From NCBI GenBank assembly GCA_030386295.1, contig JANQAO010000003.1, positions 112,114-176,113 of the forward strand: a DNA stretch of 64,000 nucleotides. The letters run 5' to 3'. The notes under the pieces were generated by a model. That model saw nothing but the letters and a program-made list of their open reading frames with translations, made no database searches and was not told the origin of the DNA. Positions 45,521 through 54,532 of this stretch are shown here, piece after piece (position 1 is the first letter of the stretch; every line of letters begins with the position of its first letter). The translations under genes were made by a program, and so were the position numbers. Source of the DNA: Candidatus Persebacteraceae bacterium Df01 (GTDB lineage Bacteria > Pseudomonadota > Gammaproteobacteria > Tethybacterales > Persebacteraceae).

Positions 45521-46463
45521 GCGGCGCGTTATTGCTGATTATTTTTATTTTTCTCACAATCAGTCGGTTACTGTCGGCATCGGTGATGATGCTGCCGTGG
45601 TGCGCCCTCCCACCAATGCCCAGCTAGCGGTTAGTACTGATACGTTGGTGGAAAACGTACACTTTTTTTCTGATGCAGCACCTTTTTTTCTTGCGCGCAA
45701 GGCGGCCGCAGTGAGTTTATCTGATATGGCAGCGATGGGTGCACGCCCATTGTGGATGACGGTAGCACTTACGGCGACCAAAGGTGCCGATTGGTTAGCA
45801 GCTTTTGCCAACGGCTTACGCAACAGTGCGGCAGAGTTTGACTATGCAATTATCGGCGGCGATTTATCGCGTGGAGAGCGAGTGTCAGTAACCACTACAG
45901 CAATCGGCACAGTGGAAGGTACTCCAATCGTGCGTGGCGGTGCTACCATTGGTGATGATGTGTGGTTATCTGGTGCCACCGGCGAGGCAGCACTGGCAGT
46001 GCGCTGGCGCCAGAAAATTTTACCGATACCAGAAAACACTGACTATGCAACCGTACTGGCGCGCTTGGATAATCCTACTCCACGAGTAGCACTAGGTTTT
46101 AGCTTACGCGGCATTGCTTCGGCGGCAATGGATTTGTCGGATGGCTTGATGTTGGCGGCAGAAGATGTTGCTGCCACTTCAGGCGTGAGCATTGTGCTGG
46201 AATTTCCCCGTTTGCCAGTAGCCGCAGCCTTGCACTGTTTGTCGGAATCGGCGCGTAATGAACTCATGCTTGCCGGCGGTGATGATTATGAATTGTTATT
46301 TTGTGCGCCGACGACAAAACATGCACAAGTGTTAGCCGCATCGAATGGAACGGCGTATTGTATCGGTCAGGTTGTAGCCGGAGAAGGTGTTATTGTTAGA
46401 GATGTCAACGGACAAGAAATAAATTTGTCACAAAAAGGTTATGAGCACGACTTCTGCGACTAA
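45513..46463 (+). CDS. thiL: thiamine-monophosphate kinase
   Basis: 316 residues, AIR-synthase-like fold. GIGDDAAVV near residue 22, STDTLVENVHF, ALSDMAAMGA-like segment (SLSDMAAMGARP), GGDLSRG and MDLSDGLMLAAEDVA are in order. Phosphorylates thiamine phosphate to the diphosphate cofactor. Overlaps pgpA by 23 bases. Confidence 0.95.
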   Translation: MHERRVIADYFYFSHNQSVTVGIGDDAAVVRPPTNAQLAVSTDTLVENVHFFSDAAPFFLARKAAAVSLSDMAAMGARPLWMTVALTATKGADWLAAFANGLRNSAAEFDYAIIGGDLSRGERVSVTTTAIGTVEGTPIVRGGATIGDDVWLSGATGEAALAVRWRQKILPIPENTDYATVLARLDNPTPRVALGFSLRGIASAAMDLSDGLMLAAEDVAATSGVSIVLEFPRLPVAAALHCLSESARNELMLAGGDDYELLFCAPTTKHAQVLAASNGTAYCIGQVVAGEGVIVRDVNGQEINLSQKGYEHDFCD

Positions 46464-46926
46464 ACAATGGGTTTTTAGCGACGTCGGGCACTGTCTTGCA
46501 TTTGGTTTCGGTGCGGGATTAACACCGAAAATACCCGGGACGGCGGGTACCGTACTGGCATTCCCGTTGTATTGGCTCAGTGCGCAATGGCTGTGGCAAA
46601 TACAATGGTTGTTGGTGTTGGTGCTAATCGTATTGGGAATCTGGCTGTGTGGGCGGGCTTGCCGTGCTTTGGGCCAGCATGATGATAGCGGTGTGGTATT
46701 GGATGAAATTGCCGCTTTTTACATGGTATTGTTATTGACGCCGTCAACATGGCAATGGCAAGCAGCAGCGTTTGCCGTTTTTCGCTTGCTAGATTCGCTC
46801 AAACCCCCCCCAATTAACTGGTTGGATAAATATGTCAAAGGGGGCACTGGCATTATGGTAGATGATTTGGCGGCGGCGGCACTAACCGTAGTGATAATTG
46901 CCGCGCCGCAATTTGCGGTAGAGTAA
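46441..46926 (+). CDS. pgpA: phosphatidylglycerophosphatase A
   Basis: 161 residues with membrane helices. FGAGLTPKIPGTAGT at residue 24 and DDSGVVLDEIAAF near 80 are the PgpA signatures. Converts phosphatidylglycerophosphate to phosphatidylglycerol. The stop overlaps the next start by one base. Confidence 0.95.
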   Translation: MSTTSATKQWVFSDVGHCLAFGFGAGLTPKIPGTAGTVLAFPLYWLSAQWLWQIQWLLVLVLIVLGIWLCGRACRALGQHDDSGVVLDEIAAFYMVLLLTPSTWQWQAAAFAVFRLLDSLKPPPINWLDKYVKGGTGIMVDDLAAAALTVVIIAAPQFAVE

Positions 46927-47417
46927 TGAATGTAGAATTGTTTGAATTATCGCGCACGATAGGTGAGCTCGCACAACGGCAGCATATCAAAGTAGCAACG
47001 GCTGAGTCATGTACCGGTGGTTTACTTGCGGCAACGTTAACTCATTGGTCAGGCGCGTCGGCATGGTTTGAGTGTGGTGTCATTGCCTATACCAACGAAG
47101 CAAAAAAACAGCTGCTCGCGGTGCCGGAAGATATTTTGTCAATGCACGGTGCGGTGAGTGAACCTGTTGCTGCAGCCATGTGTGCCGGAGTAGAAAGTGA
47201 TGCTGTACTGTCTATTACAGGCATTGCCGGACCGACCGGCGGTAGTGCAGAAAAACCAGTGGGGACGGTTTGTTTTGGCTGGCAGTTTATGGATGAAACG
47301 CACACAGCAACTCGGAGCTTTTCCGGAAATCGTGAAGCCGTGCGCATAGCCGCTGCTATTCACGCTTTGTTGACAATGGTAAAGTGGTTGCGGGAAGTAG
47401 AAAGTAAAGTTCTATAG
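46926..47417 (+). CDS. pncC: nicotinamide-nucleotide amidohydrolase (CinA C-terminal type)
   Basis: 163 residues. ATAESCTGGLLAATLT, AYTNEAKKQLL and GIAGPTGGSAEKPVGTVCFG (in sections) define PncC, which deamidates nicotinamide mononucleotide for NAD recycling. Stand-alone form without CinA N-domain. It ends nine bases before the convergent GT22 gene. Confidence 0.95.
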   Translation: MNVELFELSRTIGELAQRQHIKVATAESCTGGLLAATLTHWSGASAWFECGVIAYTNEAKKQLLAVPEDILSMHGAVSEPVAAAMCAGVESDAVLSITGIAGPTGGSAEKPVGTVCFGWQFMDETHTATRSFSGNREAVRIAAAIHALLTMVKWLREVESKVL

Positions 47418-47426
47418 TATGGTTTA

Positions 47427-49220
47427 TTAATTTTCGTCTTTGAACTTAACACCATAACGCGGAGGAACTTGGGGGATGTTATCCCTAAAAATTCGTTGCA
47501 TTACGCCTTCAAGACCGCCAGCAGCGATGATATGATAGTCTTCCCAGTCGCGTGTGGGAGTGTTAATATTTTTCCACAGAGCTGTTGTTTCATCCTGTTG
47601 TAATAATTCATAGTCATCTAGCACAATTTCTTGACCGCGATTATCCCAGTAAGTGATTTTTTTGGTTTTCCCATTAAAAATAAAAGTGGGTAGGCGAATG
47701 TTGCCTTTGTCTGTTTTTAAAAAAGGAACGCCTTGTTCGCTTACGCCGGTGTTTTCTGGTACAAACGCACTATTGGAAATAATGTGACTAGCATAGTCAC
47801 TAGTTTTTTCAGGCACAATCAAATCTCGCCAAGAAGAAATATCGTAAAAAGGAATATGGCGGTTGAGGTAGTAATAACCGCCAGTATTGAAATAAGAGCG
47901 CGTGAGGTCCAGTACACCATGTACCGAATCATCATTAGCTAATTTTCCGTACAAATCAAAAACAGGATCTTGATTAATAATAAAGTTAACTTTTCCAGTT
48001 TCTTCAGAAAATCCTTGGTACACATTTTTTTGTAACGGGATAGAATTAAAAATCCCTAGTACGGAGATAAGGACGGCATAGCTCATTGCCGCTGCTGGCC
48101 ACAACACTTTTTCAATAGCGTTTTTCAGTCCGGTGGAGGCGACGATGCAATCCGCCAATAATAATAGCCACAACGGCGTAACGATAAAGATGAAACGATA
48201 TTCGCGATGATTTTGTAGCATGTGTGGCAATAGTGCTAGCAAAATGAGTGCCAAGATAAACCCGCGCTGTTTTATACGCGTTGCTGCAGGTAGCATTACC
48301 GTTGCCAAGCCGCCGCTGGCAATAAACAGCCACATCAAAAAAATTAGTGGAGAAGATTCGCCAGCGCGACCGGCACCCACAATAACATTCATTTTGTAGT
48401 TAACGTAATAGGAATGAAAAGCGCCTCCCCAAGTAAATATTTCCAGCAAGGCGACGCCTAGAAAGATGGCCAAGCTGCCGCCCAGCATTGCTGCGCGAGC
48501 TCGCTTATCTGCTGATATAAAACCCACCAGTAAAATCAATCCGATAACCGGTGTGTACTGAAATCGCACGGCAATAATTAATGTGCCAAGCACACCGAAC
48601 AAGAAGGCGCGCCGAAGTGTAACCGCTGACATTGGAGACAATGCCAACAAAGTAAGTATTAGAGACGTGGCGACAAATTCAGTCATTGGTTTATGGGCAA
48701 AGCCGATTAATTCATACCAAAAAACGCCTAATATTAGCGCCATTCGTGCTGTTCGTTCTCCCCAGTGGCGGCGGCTAAATATATACATTCCCCACGGCAC
48801 CAGTACGGCGATAAGACAAAAGAATAATTTAACCGCAGCAATGTAATAAATAGGAGAATCTAACCCCAGTAGTTTACAAATCCAAAGAATACCAGCGACC
48901 ACTCCAGGCACCAGCCACGAGCGGGCACCGTAAAAATATTCCCAATACACTACACCGCTACCAAAAACCAGATTGTGTGCCGGCTCTAAATATTGCATGA
49001 TTTCATCGGGATGAATAACAAAGTCGCCAGATAAGGCGACTATGGCACGCAAGATAAAAGCTGTCACCAACAAATAAGGTAACCAGCGCCAAGAAGATTC
49101 GGAAACTTCCTGTGGGTGTAGATATGTTTCAACTATCCGGTTGAGCGTGCCTCCAATAGATATATGTGGGGTTGCTTTTTTTCGCACTGCCGTTTTTTTC
49201 GTTGTTTTTTTCGTTGCCAT
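47427..49220 (-). CDS. GT22-like (Alg9/PIG-B type) mannosyltransferase
   Basis: About 597 residues. A lysine/threonine-rich start (ATKKTTKKTAVRKK) precedes ten or more membrane segments. The first lumenal-type loop has the catalytic-region motif FVIHPDEIMQYLEPAH followed by WEYFYGARSWLVPG, as in GT22 polyprenol-mannose-dependent transferases. A C-terminal soluble region of about 150 residues follows. Acceptor unknown. The ATG at 49220 is preferred: it follows GAAAGG, lies six bases after the map stop and avoids a 29-residue extension. Confidence 0.8.
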   Translation of the reverse strand: MATKKTTKKTAVRKKATPHISIGGTLNRIVETYLHPQEVSESSWRWLPYLLVTAFILRAIVALSGDFVIHPDEIMQYLEPAHNLVFGSGVVYWEYFYGARSWLVPGVVAGILWICKLLGLDSPIYYIAAVKLFFCLIAVLVPWGMYIFSRRHWGERTARMALILGVFWYELIGFAHKPMTEFVATSLILTLLALSPMSAVTLRRAFLFGVLGTLIIAVRFQYTPVIGLILLVGFISADKRARAAMLGGSLAIFLGVALLEIFTWGGAFHSYYVNYKMNVIVGAGRAGESSPLIFLMWLFIASGGLATVMLPAATRIKQRGFILALILLALLPHMLQNHREYRFIFIVTPLWLLLLADCIVASTGLKNAIEKVLWPAAAMSYAVLISVLGIFNSIPLQKNVYQGFSEETGKVNFIINQDPVFDLYGKLANDDSVHGVLDLTRSYFNTGGYYYLNRHIPFYDISSWRDLIVPEKTSDYASHIISNSAFVPENTGVSEQGVPFLKTDKGNIRLPTFIFNGKTKKITYWDNRGQEIVLDDYELLQQDETTALWKNINTPTRDWEDYHIIAAGGLEGVMQRIFRDNIPQVPPRYGVKFKDEN

Positions 49221-49225
49221 AATTT

Positions 49226-50017
49226 TTATGTGCCTTTCGCTATTTCTGTTGTTGATAGCGTTAATATTTCGTAACCATCGGCGGTAACACGCACGGTGTG
49301 TTCCCACTGTGCCGATAGGCTACGGTCGCGAGTAACCGCAGTCCAGCCGTCATTCAAAATTTTAACCTGATATTTTCCAGCATTAATCATCGGTTCAATA
49401 GTAAAAACCATATTTTCTTTAAGTTCCGGTCCGCTGCCCGGTTTACCATAATGCAGTACTTGCGGTGGTTCATGAAATGAATCACCTAATCCATGACCGC
49501 AAAAATCCCGCACCACACTATAGTGATGAGCCTCTGCATGGGATTGAATGGCGTAGCCAATGTCTCCCAAATGAGCACCGGGACGTATCGCGCGAATACC
49601 GAGCCACAAACATTCTCGCGTGGTTTCACAAAGCCGGCGAGCAAGAACCGAGGGTGTGCCGGCATAAAACATGCGACAGGTATCGCCGTGCCAGCCGTCT
49701 TTGATAACGGTAACGTCAATGTTCAAAATGTCACCGTCTTTCAGCAGCCGCCTAAAATCAGGAATGCCGTGACAAACTTGGTTATTAATAGAAGTACAAG
49801 TAGCTTTTGGGTAGGGAGAGTGGCCGGGCGGTTGGTAGTTGAGTGGGGCGGGAATAGCACCGTTATCGGTGATGTAGGCGTGACAGAGGCGGTCTAGTTC
49901 GCCTGTGCTAATGCCCACTCGCACTTGTGGTGCGATGTAATCTAGTGCGTCGGCGGCTAACCGACCGGCAATGCGCATTTTTTCAATATCCGCTGGTGTT
50001 TTGATTTTTATAGTCAT
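49226..50017 (-). CDS. map: methionine aminopeptidase type I
   Basis: 263 residues, pita-bread fold. Metal ligands fall in NIDVTVIKDGWHGDT, GHGLGDSFHEPP and FTIEPM (Asp, Asp, His, Glu, then a last Glu near QWEHT). Removes initiator methionine. Usually near rpsB; here it precedes a sugar transferase instead. Confidence 0.96.
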   Translation of the reverse strand: MTIKIKTPADIEKMRIAGRLAADALDYIAPQVRVGISTGELDRLCHAYITDNGAIPAPLNYQPPGHSPYPKATCTSINNQVCHGIPDFRRLLKDGDILNIDVTVIKDGWHGDTCRMFYAGTPSVLARRLCETTRECLWLGIRAIRPGAHLGDIGYAIQSHAEAHHYSVVRDFCGHGLGDSFHEPPQVLHYGKPGSGPELKENMVFTIEPMINAGKYQVKILNDGWTAVTRDRSLSAQWEHTVRVTADGYEILTLSTTEIAKGT

Positions 50018-50138
50018 GAAAAGTGGATTTTAATCTGTTTTGTGTAAACAGTAAACGGCTAGCTCTGTATAGCCATAATCAAGTTGGTTATTGACAGAGG
50101 TGATTTACAAGGAAATATAGTAAGGAGAGGAGGTTGAT

Positions 50139-50516
50139 CTACGACAGACGTAAAACAAATCTACCCACAAAAAAAGACAATGGAACGTTGACGATAATGA
50201 CAAATATTGGTGCTAGCTCTTTAGCGAATCCAGCAGTTATGGAGATAGTTAATATCAGTAAGCCAATAAAATATTGCGCAATATAAATAAGAGGATAAAG
50301 TATAATTTTTTGCCGACTATGGGTTGTACGAAAAGTTATTTTTAGGTGTAATAAATAGGATGTCAGCACACCGGCGATGAAAGAAATGGTGTATGCTGCC
50401 TTAGGGCTGGCTGCTAATAGCGCGATAAGATAGACTAGATAAGAAAAAAGCGTGTTGACGCCGCCCATAAAAAGAAAGCGCAGAGGCTCAGTCTTCGTGT
50501 ATTTCGTCCACCGCAT
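50139..50516 (-). CDS. GtrA-family flippase-like protein
   Basis: About 125 residues with four membrane helices, starting FLFMGGVNTLFSYLVYLIAL and ending FVIIVNVPLSFFVGRFVL. GtrA proteins are proposed to move bactoprenol-linked sugars outward. It overlaps the end of the GT2 gene upstream, the standard GtrB-GtrA pairing. The start could be at 50540; I use 50516. Confidence 0.85.
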   Translation of the reverse strand: MRWTKYTKTEPLRFLFMGGVNTLFSYLVYLIALLAASPKAAYTISFIAGVLTSYLLHLKITFRTTHSRQKIILYPLIYIAQYFIGLLILTISITAGFAKELAPIFVIIVNVPLSFFVGRFVLRLS

Positions 50517-51453
50517 AAAGAGGTCTATTCCTTGTCGCATCTAGAGTTCGCCATAAATATTCACCAATAACGCCGAGCATAATCATTACTAGCCCGATAA
50601 GAAAAGAGAGCAAAACAACGATAGTTGCCCATCCAGGAGGCTGATTGATAGGATACCACGCGGTTAATTTTCCAATGATTACGTATACAGCAAATAAAAA
50701 ACTGCTCGTTGCTACGATAATGCCAACTACGCTCATCATACGAATGGGAAAGTAGGAAAAACTAGTGAAATTATCTATTGCTAGGTTAATATTTTTCGTA
50801 AAAGTCCAGTGGCTATGCTTTAGTTTTGGAGCAGGACGAGGGAAAGGATGAACTTTGTGATTGTATCCTAATGAAAAAATATAAGTGGCGATGTCCAGAT
50901 TACGCTCACGATTTTTTCTTATTATATCTGCAATTTTTTTATCTATCAGGCAGACACCTAATCCGTTGGAAGGGTAGTCGGGCATTATAAACCAGCGAAA
51001 AAGGCGATGATAAATGTTGGCGCAAACTTTCTTAAGAAAAGGTTCATTTCGCTCGCCTGTGCGAATAATAAAATTTACCTTACTGTTTTCGTCCCGCCAT
51101 GAACGAAACATAGCTGCAACCATTTCTGGTGTATCCTGCATGTCTTGAGAAATATTGCTGACACAATCTCCCTTTGCGTGATCTATGCCGGCCTGTAGGG
51201 CGGATACTGCCCCATAATTTCGTGACAGGCGAATGACTCGGAGTCTTTCCCCATATACGTCGCGCAATGCCAAAAGGCAACTGTATGAATCATCTTTGGA
51301 ACCATCATCTACGCTTATTATTTCTATATTGACATCTGGTAAGTTTTCCTCAAAATAGGAAAATATTGTCGAGATGGTTTTGCCAATCAAAGAAGAACCT
51401 TCATAAACAGCAACTATGATTGAGAGTAGAGGTTTTGATTGTTGTTTGTTCAT
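50488..51453 (-). CDS. GtrB/ArnC-like polyprenol-phosphate glycosyltransferase
   Basis: 321 residues. GT-A domain with LSIIVAVYEGSSLI, ISVDDGSKDDS and ISQDMQDTPEM (acidic metal site) and two C-terminal membrane helices (IGIIVATSSFLFAVYVI-like; ATIVVLLSFLIGLVMIMLGV). Transfers a sugar to undecaprenyl phosphate on the cytoplasmic face. Paired with GtrA downstream. Confidence 0.88.
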   Translation of the reverse strand: MNKQQSKPLLSIIVAVYEGSSLIGKTISTIFSYFEENLPDVNIEIISVDDGSKDDSYSCLLALRDVYGERLRVIRLSRNYGAVSALQAGIDHAKGDCVSNISQDMQDTPEMVAAMFRSWRDENSKVNFIIRTGERNEPFLKKVCANIYHRLFRWFIMPDYPSNGLGVCLIDKKIADIIRKNRERNLDIATYIFSLGYNHKVHPFPRPAPKLKHSHWTFTKNINLAIDNFTSFSYFPIRMMSVVGIIVATSSFLFAVYVIIGKLTAWYPINQPPGWATIVVLLSFLIGLVMIMLGVIGEYLWRTLDATRNRPLYAVDEIHED

Positions 51454-51473
51454 GTATGGGTTAAGAAATTATA

Positions 51474-52412
51474 TTACAAGGATATTTCATGCGATAAATG
51501 GGCACAACTACCAGCGCCAAATTCCTGTTTGAATTGGTGTAAGCCATCGTTTAGCTCCCCATTGCTAGGAATATTAGAAGTGCCGAAGCTGAAATAGCGA
51601 ATTTTTTTTTCCTGTGCCTGCAAGATAAGCGATTCAAAAAGAAAGTCCAACGCGCCAATTTTTCTTCCTTCATCGTTAGAGGCAATATATTGTGCATGCC
51701 AAACAGTAGCAGACAAAAATAAAACAACACCGCACACGATAGAGTCTTTTAGTATGCCAGCATAAAAAATAATGTTGTCGGAGAATAAGTTAGCTAGATG
51801 TAATATTTCCGTCTGTGTGTGGGCAGGAACAGTATTGTGCTGAGCGAGTAGATTATCCTCAATCAACTGCCAAATTGCTGGTGCATAGCTTTTCCCATAA
51901 TCAACACGGATATTTGCCCGAATTGCTTTTTTTTTGCCGCGCTGTCGGCGCGTGCTTACTACGCCACGGTCCGTTAAATCAATAACCGAAGATAAATTGC
52001 ACCGCAGAAGCCGAGCTCCTTTTTGATGAAGGGCATAAATATCATCGGCGTAGGGACGTTGGTGATAATATGTAGGCACTGCCTTGTACAATAAAGTTTG
52101 GAATTTTTGATCTTTATAGTGTGCAATAACGGCGCTTAACGCAGCGAGCATTTGTTTTCCACTGAGACGTCCGTTATGTACGATGCCACCGTAGGTTGCA
52201 CCGGGGTGACTTGCTACAATTCGTTTTTCTGCCGCCGCCGGTAATACACCACACAGTTTCTCGTTATTAAAAATTAAAAGTGAACAGTCATTAAACCGAT
52301 TTTTATGGTAGGACAAAAAGCGACGACTGTGCAAAAAAGTAGCCATTGGGCAATGATTGATAAAGTCATCCCAAATTTGGGCATCTGCGCGGGAATATTG
52401 AGCGATGCGCAT
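51474..52412 (-). CDS. FemAB/GNAT-like acyltransferase
   Basis: 312 residues. Begins with a double-GNAT-type pattern (FINHCPMATFLHSRRFLSYH) and later NIIFYAGILKDSIVCGVVLFL and HAQYIASNDEGRKIGALDFL, ending in YFSFGTSNI. This resembles FemAB/BioF2-like acyltransferases found in polysaccharide loci. The acceptor is unknown; glycan or lipid acylation is inferred from the cluster. Confidence 0.65.
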   Translation of the reverse strand: MRIAQYSRADAQIWDDFINHCPMATFLHSRRFLSYHKNRFNDCSLLIFNNEKLCGVLPAAAEKRIVASHPGATYGGIVHNGRLSGKQMLAALSAVIAHYKDQKFQTLLYKAVPTYYHQRPYADDIYALHQKGARLLRCNLSSVIDLTDRGVVSTRRQRGKKKAIRANIRVDYGKSYAPAIWQLIEDNLLAQHNTVPAHTQTEILHLANLFSDNIIFYAGILKDSIVCGVVLFLSATVWHAQYIASNDEGRKIGALDFLFESLILQAQEKKIRYFSFGTSNIPSNGELNDGLHQFKQEFGAGSCAHLSHEISL

Positions 52413-52538
52413 AGTAATTAGGGATGGATAACTTGGGGAGAATGCACGCTAATTGATTCATTTTGACTCATAGATAGGAAATGGTCGTAATTGACTTCGC
52501 TAAAAATATTTTTTTTTGTGTTTTCATTTTATATTTTC

Positions 52539-53465
52539 TTACAAGTCGCCTTGTAATTCTGCCCAACCAAAGCCAGTTTTTCCATTGTCGTTACCATTGT
52601 AAAACATAAGCCACTTATCTTTTACGCGAATTACTGCAGAGTAACAAACCATTTCTGAATCCCATTCAGTGGATTGAGACGGATAGATAACATCTTTTGA
52701 TTGCCGCTCCCAATTTTCCCCATCGCTGGATATAGCGTGTGATATACCAGTATAGGATATCCTCCCTGCTTGTATTGTTCTTCTAGAAAAAAACATGTGG
52801 TATTTTTCATCGTGCTTAATGACCCATGGTCTTGCCAAGCCACATTCATTTTTTTGGGGAGATAAACATGGTTTTTTGTACATTTGCCAAGAGCGACCAT
52901 CATGAGACTCGGCGCACCCTATATGATATCTATAATACTGTTTGTCACCTAACTTATCCCAACCTGATGCAAACCAGTGCCACATTCGCCAGCGGTTTCC
53001 CTCTTTTAAAATACATGGAGCTCCTTGTCCATACGGGCGGTCTGGTGTACGAGGAAGAATCGGGGCTTGTGAAAATCTTTTATAAGTTTTTCCATCAAGA
53101 GAAAGTGCTAAACCCGCAAATAGCATAAAAGGAATTTTAACACACCGCTGAAATCCAACGGTATAGAGATAATATTGATTATCACTTTTGATGATGCATG
53201 ATGGAACAACGCCACAATCATCAAATGTACCATCTGACCCTACGTCAAGGACATAAGAATCGTGTTCATAAACAATATGCGAGGGATTACTTGCCTTTAC
53301 GTCTAAAAATGTGGTGCGACCAAATAATTTATCATCTGTAGTGCCAAAATATATTCGGATACATTGATTTTCTGGCATGTATAACGGAGTAGGCAGCATG
53401 CCATACAAGTGCGCCCACCAAGCTTTACCTGGTTTCCAAATTTGTCCTTTTTTAATCCATTCCAT
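52539..53465 (-). CDS. five-bladed beta-propeller (GH43/68/32-like) protein
   Basis: 308 residues without signal peptide. Repeated short strands with Asp/Gly turns (YEHDSYVLDVGSDGTFDD, GLALSLDGKTYKRF, IGCAESHDGRSW, HAISSDGENWERQ) indicate a five-bladed propeller. Such proteins sit in surface-polysaccharide loci; some are glycosidases, others sugar-binding or transferase-associated domains. Catalytic residues cannot be assigned with confidence. It overlaps the NeuD-like gene by fourteen bases. Confidence 0.6.
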   Translation of the reverse strand: MEWIKKGQIWKPGKAWWAHLYGMLPTPLYMPENQCIRIYFGTTDDKLFGRTTFLDVKASNPSHIVYEHDSYVLDVGSDGTFDDCGVVPSCIIKSDNQYYLYTVGFQRCVKIPFMLFAGLALSLDGKTYKRFSQAPILPRTPDRPYGQGAPCILKEGNRWRMWHWFASGWDKLGDKQYYRYHIGCAESHDGRSWQMYKKPCLSPQKNECGLARPWVIKHDEKYHMFFSRRTIQAGRISYTGISHAISSDGENWERQSKDVIYPSQSTEWDSEMVCYSAVIRVKDKWLMFYNGNDNGKTGFGWAELQGDL

Positions 53466-54159
53466 TATCGCGCACTTTCCATAACCGTCGGCTAATGTTT
53501 TCCCTTACCGGAGATTTTGGTGGCGCTATTGAGGAATTTTCCAGTAGGTCACTCGTGATAATCGAGCCTGCACCAATTGTACAATCTTTTCCGATGGTCA
53601 AATTGTTACCGATAGTTGAATTGACCCCAACAAAACAATTGTCGCCAATATCGCAAAATCCTGAAATAACCACATGAGATGAAATAAAACAGTTTTTTCT
53701 GATTACTGAACGATGACCGACGTGATTACCGCTCCACAAAATTACATTATCTTCAAGCTGACAAAGATGTTGGATAGTATTATTTTCAAAAACGAAAGTG
53801 TTTTCGCCAATGCTGATGTTAGGTGACACAAAAGCTGATGAACTTAGGTAAGAAACAGAACGATAGCCAGCTTGGCGAGACATCTCTACTAATCGGCTAC
53901 GATCTCGGTTGAGGTGACCGTAAGTTAAAGCAACAAAAACGTCAAAATCGCTAGGTGGGTATCTTTCCGGTAATTCTTCAAAAGCAATGACGGGAATTTC
54001 GCAATAAGCGGTTTTTTCCAAAAATTTATTTTCTACCGCAAAGGCGACTACTTCATAATTTGAATCAACGTTAAAATAGTCATACGCTATTCTACCAAAC
54101 TCGCCTGCACCAATAATAACAATTTTTCCACCTTGTTGTTTAATCTCTTCTGGTTTCAT
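53452..54159 (-). CDS. NeuD/PglD-like sugar O-/N-acyltransferase
   Basis: 235 residues. N-terminal Rossmann-like part (VIIGAGEFGRIAYDYF) binds substrate; the C-terminal left-handed beta-helix has hexapeptide repeats (ISIGENTFVFENNTI, IGDNCFVGVNSTIGNN, IGKDCTIGAGSIIT) with a candidate catalytic His near HVGHRSVI. Family members acetylate sialic acid or UDP-amino sugars. First gene of the glycan cluster on this strand. Confidence 0.85.
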   Translation of the reverse strand: MKPEEIKQQGGKIVIIGAGEFGRIAYDYFNVDSNYEVVAFAVENKFLEKTAYCEIPVIAFEELPERYPPSDFDVFVALTYGHLNRDRSRLVEMSRQAGYRSVSYLSSSAFVSPNISIGENTFVFENNTIQHLCQLEDNVILWSGNHVGHRSVIRKNCFISSHVVISGFCDIGDNCFVGVNSTIGNNLTIGKDCTIGAGSIITSDLLENSSIAPPKSPVRENISRRLWKVRDNGMD

Positions 54160-54379
54160 ATATTAGTTACTTATGCTAGAGGTAGACATCATTCTGCCAA
54201 AACTTTATTCTACATTATCAATATACTTTTCTTGGCGTTCCCCATCCTAAAATTTTACATAATATATATTATGCGAAATTAGCACTGGCGCTGTTTATCA
54301 TTGTAAGTGCTGTTTTTACTAATCTGCTACCAGATTTTTTCTATGTCTTCTAATTTTTGTATTGTGCCCATTAAATAAA

Positions 54380-54452
54380 TGGGTCAGGAGGGATTTGAAC
54401 CCCCAGCCAAAGGATTATGAGTCCTCTGCTCTAACCATTGAGCTACTGACCC
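54380..54452 (-). tRNA. tRNA with CAU anticodon (probably Ile2; elongator Met possible)
   Basis: 73 nt fold into a full cloverleaf: acceptor GGGTCAG/CTGACCC, D arm AGCTC...GAGCA, anticodon arm GAGGA-CTCATAA-TCCTT, T arm GGGGGTTCAAATCCC. Anticodon is CAT. The D loop and GGACTCATAATCC arm look more like tRNA-Ile2 (lysidine-modified) than elongator Met. CCA is not encoded: the discriminator A is followed by TTT. The rest of the gap 54160-54532 has short GC-rich inverted repeats (GCCGGC twice near 54452-54470; GGCATTA/TAATGCC at 54467-54485) and no gene. Confidence 0.92.
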
Positions 54453-54532
54453 GCCGGCTGCCTGCCGGCATTAATTTTTAATGCCACATCCGCATTGTAA
54501 ATGTTGCAAGCGCGGCATTGAACACGATGTTA

